Positions 56,748 through 64,000 of a stretch of DNA of 64,000 nucleotides are shown piece after piece. The DNA comes from Emmonsiellopsis sp. PD_33 (lineage: Eukaryota; Ascomycota; Eurotiomycetes; Onygenales; Ajellomycetaceae). The stretch lies in the NCBI GenBank assembly GCA_032988165.1, contig JANTQF010000010.1:62001-126000 (forward strand), given 5' to 3'. The notes beneath the pieces are model-generated. The model had not been told where the DNA came from. It ran no database searches and was given only the letters and a program-made list of their open reading frames with translations. Each line of letters starts with the position of its first letter. Position 1 is the stretch's first letter. The translations under genes were made by a program, and so were the position numbers.

Positions 56748-59432
56748 TCACGGCGTCCTCGCCCCCTCCCCAATCCCCATCAACCCCCCCGCAAGCCCAT
56801 TCATCCGCCGACCAAGCAGATCCTCCTCGCTGGGCAAGCTGGTTAGACTGCGTTCGCGCTGCAGGGCGATTTTCGTCATTGTGCTGCGCCAGGGGGGGAT
56901 GGATTCGTCTGTAGTACTGGTGGGGGTGGGGGTGTGGGTTGGGGAGGAGGATGGGGATGGTGATGTGGAGGGATGGTTGGGTTGTTGTTGTTGTTGTTGT
57001 TTGTTGATATTTTGCAGTGGGATGGGTTTGGAGGATGATGATGGTGGACGTGTGGTTGTTTGTTGGTGGTTCGAGGGAGCGGTTGTTGTAGCGGTGGTCG
57101 TGGTGTTAGGAGATGCGAGGGGGGTGGATCGGAGAGAGGGTTGAGAGCTCCCATTCCCATTCCCATTCCCATTTCCCCTCCTATTCCCCTTTCCGCTATG
57201 GATAGAACCGTTCTGAGACTTCAAGGGCAGCGAAGCCGACGACGTCTTCGTCATGCGTAGCATGCTCATTTCTAACGGCTTATCTTCATCCCCTGATGAT
57301 TCGCCTGTTAGGGCTCGGGTGTGATGACGGGCTGCGTTACCATTCCCATTCCCATTCCGCCCTTGCTTTCCCGACACCTGAGCCGATTCCGCCATCCTAG
57401 CCTCCGAACCATTCCATCTCCGCGAAGAACCCGACATCATCGACCCGCCCATAACATCCTGTTCACCAACAGCTGCATTCGCATTCCCCGCAGCCGCAAA
57501 AAGGTCCTGAATCCACCTCGAGCAGCGAAAGATCTGCTTCCACCCTTCAGGAAACACAGAAACAAACTGCAAAAACCCATGCGAAATGCCCGGGATAAGG
57601 CTAACCTCCACATGACGCTTCTCATCAAACTCGGCCTTGGAATTCTCCAGCCCCAGTTCCTGCCGCTCGCGGAACCGAAGTAATTTGGCCTGACGGATCC
57701 GGCCTGCGAAAATCACCGTGTCGTCGACGAGCGGGTCCCGCTCGCCGGTTAGGAAGTAGGTTTTTGGAAATCGGGCGAGCAGCGCTTCCGGTGCCAGGAG
57801 AGGGGAGAGGAGGAAGTCGCTGCTAAAGTCTGGCCGGTTGTAAGGGCCGATGTAGAGGATAATCATTGCGCGCATCATTTCGGGGGTTAGTATGCGGTCG
57901 TTGAAGTAGGATATCATCGAGGAGACGGCGAGGCGGGTTCTGATTTGCTTGGGTTGGTGGGTGTCAGCCATGGCGACGACCTGGGAGGCTAGGTTCCCCG
58001 GGACGGGTTTGTCGATGTTTCCGAGCTTCGGGGGGGAGGGGACGGTGGAGGAAGATTCGGTCCCGTGGGTTACACCCGCATGCTGGTGGGTGAAGTAATC
58101 TTGGACGACGGGGGTTTCCTCGGACAGGCCGTCGTTGGATGGATGGGGGGTGGAGGGGGTTAGTTTGTAGTAGTCCTCGCTCTTCCGGCGGAGAATGTTG
58201 CGGTTCGTTTTGCGCATCCCGCGCTCCCGGATTAATGCCATTTGTTCGTCTGTCATCCAGCTGCCGATATTCATGTCCAGGGATGGGTATATCAACAACA
58301 ACCCCGCCGGAGGTGGCAATGAATCCTCCCCCTGCCACTTGCGCGAATTCGTGCTCCCAGACTGGAGGATCATCAAAGTCAAGCCCGCGGCCAAGTTCCC
58401 GCCCGCACTATCCCCTGTAATGACAATATTCGGGCGAGCCTTTCCGCTCAGCCCCAAGCACCGTCCCCGACTGCTCACGATGGTATGATAAACATCATAG
58501 CACTCATTCAACGCATACGGATACGGATGCTCGGGAGCCTTTTTATAATCCAGACTCAGAATCGGCACGCCCGTCCTCCCGGCCCACGCAAGCAGCTTGT
58601 CATCACTCGTCCGCGGGCTCATGGCAACAAACCCGCCGCCCGGAATATCCAAGATGACATTCGTCTGATCTTTCAACGTGCTGAGCGGGCCATTAAAGTA
58701 CAACCACGCATTGCAGGGCTCTGCATAGGAGGACTCTCTCGGTCTCGGAATCCGAATCTCCACAGGCCCATAGTCGCATAACCGCGGTCGCAGCACCCTT
58801 GCAAAGAAAGACAAATATGGGGTCGTCGCCTTATTCCACGCTACCCGCAGATGCTCCACGGTCAACGTCGCCCTTACTTTCCGCACCTTCTCATCAGCGT
58901 GCTCCGCTGCAATCAGGTAGTAGAAGGAAAAGACAATCGACGCCAGATCGCGCAGCCACTTCTTCTTGATATTCATAGCCGTCCAGAAACCGGCATCCAG
59001 GGCGGTGGTTATCCATGTGGCGCGGAAGTAGGAGCGGGAGTAGAGGTTTGCGAGCGGCTCGGGACACTCGAGGCCGGTCAGTTTGGCAAAGTTGCGGGAG
59101 AGGTAGAGGCCTAGGAAGGTCATGACGGTGGCTTGCCAGGGGGTTATGCGTTTGTAGAGGCGGGACGAGAGGAGGCGGATAAAGGGTGGCCCATGACTGT
59201 CGCCTCTGTGGGATTTAGGGGGTATTAGATATGCTGTGAGGCAATATGCATGGCTAGACAGGGATATTGGCACGCACCGCAGGAGATATAAAAGCCAGAA
59301 AGACACGACTGTGAAAACCTGTATCTTGCGGAACTGGGTCGATGGCCTGCCCAGGACGTGGTCTATGAAGATATATTAGCATAGCCCGGCCACGGGATGT
59401 TGGGAGAGTATTGTTAAACACATACCTATCAT
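56748..59432 (-). CDS. Membrane-anchored HSL-type alpha/beta-hydrolase (esterase/lipase)
   Basis: Three exons (59432-59426, 59362-59278, 59205-56748) give 849 residues. The first exon codes only Met-Ile plus one base. An N-terminal hydrophobic segment (VFTVVSFWLLYLLR) and a second one near FGLY/FSFYYLIAAE suggest ER or lipid-droplet membrane anchoring. The catalytic fold shows VILDIPGGGFVAM (oxyanion loop, with Pro where HGGG has His), SLDYKKAPEHPYPYALNECY, the nucleophile in VITGDSAGGNLAAGL, GERDPLVDD (acid) and SLIPGISHGFL (His). This is the hormone-sensitive-lipase family. A long linker between Ser and Asp and a 200-residue low-complexity tail (GNGNGNG, poly-Gln, Thr/Pro runs) are extras. 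Substrate not predictable. A TATA-like element lies on the minus strand at about 59578-59583. Confidence 0.87.
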
Positions 59433-60160
59433 CTTGAACTAACCCGTTCTATATCATGAAACCGTGGTAGTAGGCCGTATACTCAACAAAAACATGGATC
59501 ATCTAGAAACCCCCTAAAATCACAGAAGAACGGCAACCCTCCCTCTTGACCAACCCAGTCTGATCAATCCACTTCCTTTATATCCCACAGATCCAGCAGC
59601 CTTTCCGCGCAAGGGAACGGCGCTTCTATCCCGGCGAGCTGGCTCTCCCTCTATGGCCCGCCACCAGGGCGGATGGGATCATGTAAGCAGGGGGGGCAGT
59701 GGGGTATAGACGGTGGACATGGCAGCTCAGCAGAGGGAATAAGAGAGGGTGATCTGGTCTAGTAGCTAGGAGAAGAGGATGGGTGTGAAGAGATGTCCGT
59801 ATAGATATCAGCGGGATGTTGACTCAAGTCGACGGGAGAAGGGAGGAAGTTGATATCAAGACAATACACAGGCCAGCTGACCTGTTGATACCGATACCAT
59901 CTCGTGTATGCAACATGAAATGCAAACTGGTAATTCGTAAAATACGCCCTGGACACACCCAATTGAATGTTTGAAGCTGGATGTAGACATCACCGTCGCT
60001 CCCGCCCTGTTCGCATGTGATGGGGGCTGGCCTGGCATGTGATAAATTACAGGAGGCGCTGTATTGTCACCGCCTGGTAACATTACTCGCAGCCCAGCCC
60101 TGTCACGTGACCTGCTTACCCCGGATCCACCCCGCGGATATCCGCGTCATCGCGGGGACA
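59433..60160. other. Upstream region of the esterase gene
   Basis: No gene seen. It contains the GTCACGTGAC palindrome at 60102-60111 and ends in a CpG-rich patch (60,120-60,155) that abuts the CpG-free block. Confidence 0.5.
60102..60111. promoter_or_regulatory. Palindromic E-box GTCACGTGAC, far upstream of the esterase
   Basis: Identical 10-bp palindrome to the one at 445-454. About 670 bp from the esterase start and only some 45 bp from the edge of AT block 2. Confidence 0.35.
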
Positions 60161-60248
60161 GAAGGGGAAGGGACAAAAGATTAAACAGTGCTTGTAACAA
60201 GTTTGGCTAAATTGACCCCCCCTTTTTCTAATTTCACCCTCTTTTTTT

Positions 60249-60344
60249 GCACTAGTCCTGATTGGGAAAAATAAGCAGTCTATTTCAACCCCCCAACCCA
60301 AGACACTAAGCCTAATTGGGAAATATATGGTCTATTTGCACCCT
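60249..60344. repeat. Two degenerate tandem units at the block edge
   Basis: 60249-60294 and 60302-60344 share CTGATTGGGAAA/CTAATTGGGAAA and TCTATTT followed by a C-rich end. A third, weaker copy may lie at 60188-60241. Confidence 0.55.
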
Positions 60345-60850
60345 CTGCTGCAGGAGGGAGAGGAAGATTTTCAAAGTATATTATAGGCATCTTTCTTAAT
60401 TAATCTCATGGTAGATAAGAAATGATAGGAATAAACTATAGTACTATTAATAGTTAAAAAATAGAGATAAATAATTATAAGATATTAAATATAAGTAAAA
60501 TATTAAAAAATGAAGGAAATCTATGAAATTTACCTAGAAATCTTTTAGTTCTACATATTTTTCATGTTTATATTAAAAATGCCCTGCATACTCTTAAATT
60601 GAACATTCAATTTATTATTTTCAACTATAGTGAATGCTTTATCCTCTTTACTTCTATCTCTACCTCTACTTCTCCATCCCTGTCCTCACAGATGCCTACA
60701 GGGATAACCTCTTGCCCAGAGTGCTGTCTGTTTTACTGCCTGTTTCACTACCTAATTTGCTGCCTAATCTGCTGCCTGTTGATCTCTCTCTAATATCATA
60801 TCAATCTATTCAAATTGTGAGAGAATTTACCTACTTACTGCAACTACAAC

Positions 60851-61368
60851 TAGACTGGCTGCTGAGACCATGAATTTTCATGCATGTTTAGTTTGATTTG
60901 GTTTGGTTTTAGTCACATATGAGTAACTAAAACATGATTTTAAATTTTAAAACAGGTAAAATGACCAACCTTTTTAATTTAAAATGGGATCAAATATAAC
61001 TAGGATTATTCCATGATACTTTCATGTCACTTCTTGGCATTTCTTGGCAAAAAACTACTATTTTTAGTATACTTTTTAGGGAATTTTCCTAGATTTCCAG
61101 GGTCAAAATTGAATTAAAAATTTCCTAGTTTTAAAAAGTCATTTAAAATACATTTTAACTTATTTAAAATATAAAATATTTTAGTTTATAATGGGACTAA
61201 ACTACATGATCCTGTTTGATTTGGTTTAATTTGATTTTATGCCTGTGGGACCAAATAGGACCATACAGGAAAAGTAATAAAATATATATGAAATGAGACT
61301 AACTATTAATGAAAAATGAGTAATCAGATAAGTATATATATATTTACCTGGTCTCAGCAGCCAGTCTA
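60851..61368. mobile_element. 518-bp non-autonomous inverted-repeat element (hAT-like MITE)
   Basis: Perfect 20-bp terminal inverted repeats: TAGACTGGCTGCTGAGACCA at 60851-60870 and its reverse complement at 61349-61368. Both ends are flanked by the identical 8-mer ACTACAAC (60843-60850 and 61369-61376). An 8-bp target duplication is the rule for hAT transposons. There is no coding capacity; the interior is AT-rich, with two GTTTGATTTGGTTT-type direct repeats near 60,890 and 61,220. The class is inferred from duplication length only. Confidence 0.85.
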
Positions 61369-61559
61369 ACTACAACTAAAGCTATTTAATTATATGAATG
61401 TGGTATTATCTGCTCTGATTCATTAACTGCTAGGTAATAGTTAATTAGCTCTAAATTTAAGATATTAAGTGCTTAGTATGCATTGAACTCTTCTACTCTC
61501 AAATATGTCCTATTAATGAGATATTATTAAATAATATGAGTATAGGAGAGTCCTATGAA

Positions 61560-62720
61560 GATTTAGAGATAATCTATATAAAGAGGAAGGTAAGTATTTA
61601 TATCTAAATTAAACTATTTTATAATATCCAGAATTTTATTGAAGGTGTAGAGTGATATAATAGTTATATAGTCTTTAAATAGTATCTTTATATATCTATA
61701 ATTATAATTGATTTTTTTACTAGTAATCTCACTGAGAATCTTTAAATTCTATATATTAAGATAAAGGTGTAGACTAAGCATCACATTGTAAAGGTAAAAT
61801 ATATTACTATAAGGTAGAACTTTCTTTATTACTTTATAATATTTCTCTACTCACAATGTTGCAAGATTTTCATAGTGAACTATTTAATTTACTCAGATTA
61901 TTATAATCTTTTTCTTATGAGAGATCTACTGATTTGTAAAATAATTAATAAAGGCAGAATAGAGCATCTGATATTTACAGTAAAAAGCCTCCCAGGTAAT
62001 AGTATATTTCTCCTTAGTGGCTGTGTAGAGAAACATTGAGATATCTACTTTAATAGAGATGTAAGTTAAGTTAATATGAGTAATAATCATTATATTAGAG
62101 AGGTCTTAGTATAGAGCTTCATCATGTAGGTGTTTTTTAATGAACATCTAGATATTATACTTAATATATTAAATACAGAGTAGATATTTTATATATAATA
62201 GAGTATGAGAAGATACTAAGATAAATGAGGAATCTATATTACTAATAACTGTAGTAGAGTGAGAGATTTAGTATGTTATATAGTATATTTACAGTAGGTA
62301 ATTCAGTAATCACATATAGAAATTAGTCATCTCCTACATGAACATGCCATCTATATAGAACATGCAATTCATAGATGTGCAACTAACAATATTAATCATT
62401 AAAAGATTAAAGTGATTAACCTTATATATAATATCTATAAGGATAATCTCAGGGAAATTATGTAGGAAGGTGAGAGAAGCTTTATAAAAGAAAGTAATTT
62501 AGATAATTTAATTATTAGTATTTCTAATGTTAAAAATAATGAAGTTCTCTGTAAAATCTATAAGAGTTACTTGTATTTAAAGATATCTAGTCAGATATTA
62601 TTATTATATAACCTACTACTAATTATATATATTCTTTATAGTAATTATAAGATTCCTACTCTTCTTAAATTCATGCTATATTAGTATCATCATTTAATAG
62701 ACTATCAAACTGCCTACTAA
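61560..62720 (-). pseudogene. Decayed Mutator-like (MULE) transposase
   Basis: Reading the minus strand with changes of frame gives the MULE order. Near 62,456-62,397 comes FPEIILIDIIYKVNHFNLLM (first catalytic Asp region of the DDE domain). It is followed by INIVSCTSMNCMFYIDGMFM, then LLCI-YIKYNI-MFIKKHL (62,190-62,109). Next are ITWEAFYCKYQMLYSAFINY (about 62,000-61,950) and, near 61,860-61,820, ATL-VEKYYKVIKKVL, which matches the T-RVE-H motif of MULE proteins. Many in-frame stops and AT richness show it is dead. The N-terminal part (zinc-finger side, up to about 63,300) could not be read with confidence. Terminal inverted repeats were not found. Confidence 0.72.
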
Positions 62721-63790
62721 ATATTAATTAATTATTAATAATATCTACTAAATATCTTAATATCTATATAGAGGTAGTATGATCTCATTCATCAGGCTAT
62801 AATTATAAAATAAGTTTAATACTGTTAATATTTAGTTCTCATTCTACCTATTAAATTGTAAGGCTGGGTGGCAGAAACTTGTTGCCACTTTATATAATAA
62901 GTGTAGTAGAGATGGTTCCACTTCAACCTTGAGGAGTAAGAGTAGATCAGGGTACAAAGGTAAACTATTTAGTAGCATGTAGAAATAGAATAAAGTGAAA
63001 CTAATAAGTAGGATTAATTTTGAAATGAATTACTGATCCTCAGAATGCTAGAGGTCAGCCTGTTCTATATACAGGTATAGATGATAATATGATTACATCA
63101 CCCTGATATTGATAATACACATATGCCAGCCCAATACAGCCTGCCATAGAGTCAGAGAATAATCAAACCAACCTGATTATTAACTCAGTGTAGCAGGCTT
63201 CCAGACTTAGCATGCTATCATGATAATTACCTCCTCCTTAAGAGGCTTCATCCTGAAGTTCAGATTATATGCCCTTCAGAAGAGCAACCAGCCATCAGAG
63301 TTGCTACACAGTATTGATAATGTGTTATGATAATATGAACACTGTATTTCCAAATCAGGGGCTAAGGGTAAGTTCCCTAGCAACAGAGAAATGCTAATAA
63401 AAGATTTTACAGAACTGCCAGAATTCTTCTTTCTGCAACCCACCAGATATTTACTCCAGTAAGTTCAAAAAGCATCAAGAAACATTCAGAATGCATGTAA
63501 AAATATATATTTATAATGAGAATGAGATAAGTGCAAGGCTAATATGCAATTTAGATCAAAATATTCACAATTTTAATCTTATCTTATCAGTTTTAAAATA
63601 ATGGTCCTTGACCTGGTCTCACCCTCTCCTACTGGTAAGTCTTATGGTTTTATATGAGTTACAATCAAGATATCTAGCTAACATAGTATAGTAGCTCATC
63701 ACAGTGCACTGCCAGTTCATCTAGCTACTCCTAGCCCCTCTGGTTGCACCAAAGCACCAGCCAAATGTGTGTGCTCCCAACAGGGGGGTT
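62721..63790. other. Unidentified part of AT block 2
   Basis: Still CpG-free but less AT-rich, with short stretches that look like old coding DNA on the minus strand (for example near 63,230-63,300). It may be the 5' part of the Mutator-like element or another remnant. No frame could be followed. Confidence 0.35.
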
Positions 63791-63850
63791 AGAAGAAGCA
63801 GAAGAAGAAGAAGAAGAAGAAGAAGAAGATGAAGAAGAAGGAAGAGGAAG
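63791..63850. repeat. (GAA)n microsatellite
   Basis: About 15 GAA/AAG units with a few interruptions. It contains no CpG or CpA, so it would be untouched by the mutation process acting on the block. Confidence 0.9.
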
Positions 63851-64000
63851 AGGCAATGATATAGTCCTTATATATGAGTTGGAAATGAGAAGCTAATGAG
63901 TTATAGTCTCTGAACCTGCACTCTTTAAGTGTCAGTCCTGATGTACCCTTAAAAAAGGGTTACACCCTGTGTTTCTCAGATACTGAGGATTATAATGATA

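Larger units (their letters stand above)
60160..64000. other. AT-rich CpG-free block 2 (RIP-type)
   Basis: From about 60,156 to the end of the window I saw no CpG, directly after a patch with many. The block contains degenerate tandem units, a short inverted-repeat element, a decayed Mutator-like transposase and, at its right end, less AT-rich but still CpG-free sequence with a GAA microsatellite. It continues past the window. Confidence 0.75.

Noticed and set aside
60599..60873. Short plus-strand frames rich in Leu/Cys in AT block 2
   Set aside because: They arise from CTGCCTG and CTACCT repeats in CpG-free DNA and run into the inverted-repeat element.
1..64000. tRNA, rRNA or snRNA genes
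   Set aside because: I looked for T-arm (GGTTCGAATC-like) and cloverleaf patterns and found none outside coding DNA; a covariance-model scan would be decisive.

Overview
This is a nuclear contig from a filamentous ascomycete, most likely a Eurotiomycete of the order Onygenales. The genes are compact, with short GT-AG introns (about 50-165 bp), many small internal exons, TACTAAC-like branch sites and Pezizomycotina-type families. Gene-rich DNA of moderate GC alternates abruptly with AT-rich blocks that hold transposon remnants and look essentially free of CpG, as expected after repeat-induced point mutation (RIP) or methyl-C deamination. All gene models were spliced by hand from the sequence; no homology search was possible.

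Left arm (1-22.0 kb): ATP synthase OSCP subunit (+), a Cys-rich single-pass membrane protein (-), a WD40 protein of the MABP1/WDR62 type (+), an SRPK-like kinase (+), the meiotic TPR protein Spo22/Zip4 (-), the AcuM/Rds2 gluconeogenesis regulator (-) and the kinetochore protein CENP-Q (-). A decayed, unrecognised minus-strand coding stretch follows.

First AT block (22.06-28.2 kb): a complete but inactivated Ty1/copia element with 312/311-bp LTRs, a 5-bp target duplication and a primer site matching the tRNA-iMet anticodon arm. A further unidentified AT-rich remnant lies behind it.

Middle and right arms (28.2-60.1 kb): a bHLH factor (-), a TMEM135-like membrane protein (+), a very small secreted six-cysteine peptide (+), a GH63-type glycosidase (-), ADE2 (+), HMG-CoA lyase (-), DPH1 (+), a BRD8-like bromodomain protein (-), a small coiled-coil protein (+), SDHAF4 (-), ARG8 (+) and a membrane-anchored HSL-type esterase (-). 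Several neighbours are divergent pairs (HMG-CoA lyase/DPH1, BRD8-like/coiled-coil, SDHAF4/ARG8, GH63/ADE2). CACGTG boxes lie upstream of several genes, including three with mitochondrial products, and the bHLH protein has the residue pattern of a CACGTG binder. No shared operon-like pathway is evident; this is mostly housekeeping DNA.

Second AT block (60.16-64.0 kb): a decayed Mutator-like transposase (-) and, beside it, a 518-bp element with perfect 20-bp terminal inverted repeats and a perfect 8-bp target duplication.

The most unusual features are microexons (23 and 18 nt inside the AcuM zinc cluster; 16 and 23 nt in the GH63 gene; a 7-nt initial coding exon in the esterase), the sharp edges of the CpG-free blocks, the short inverted-repeat element and the secreted cysteine peptide.
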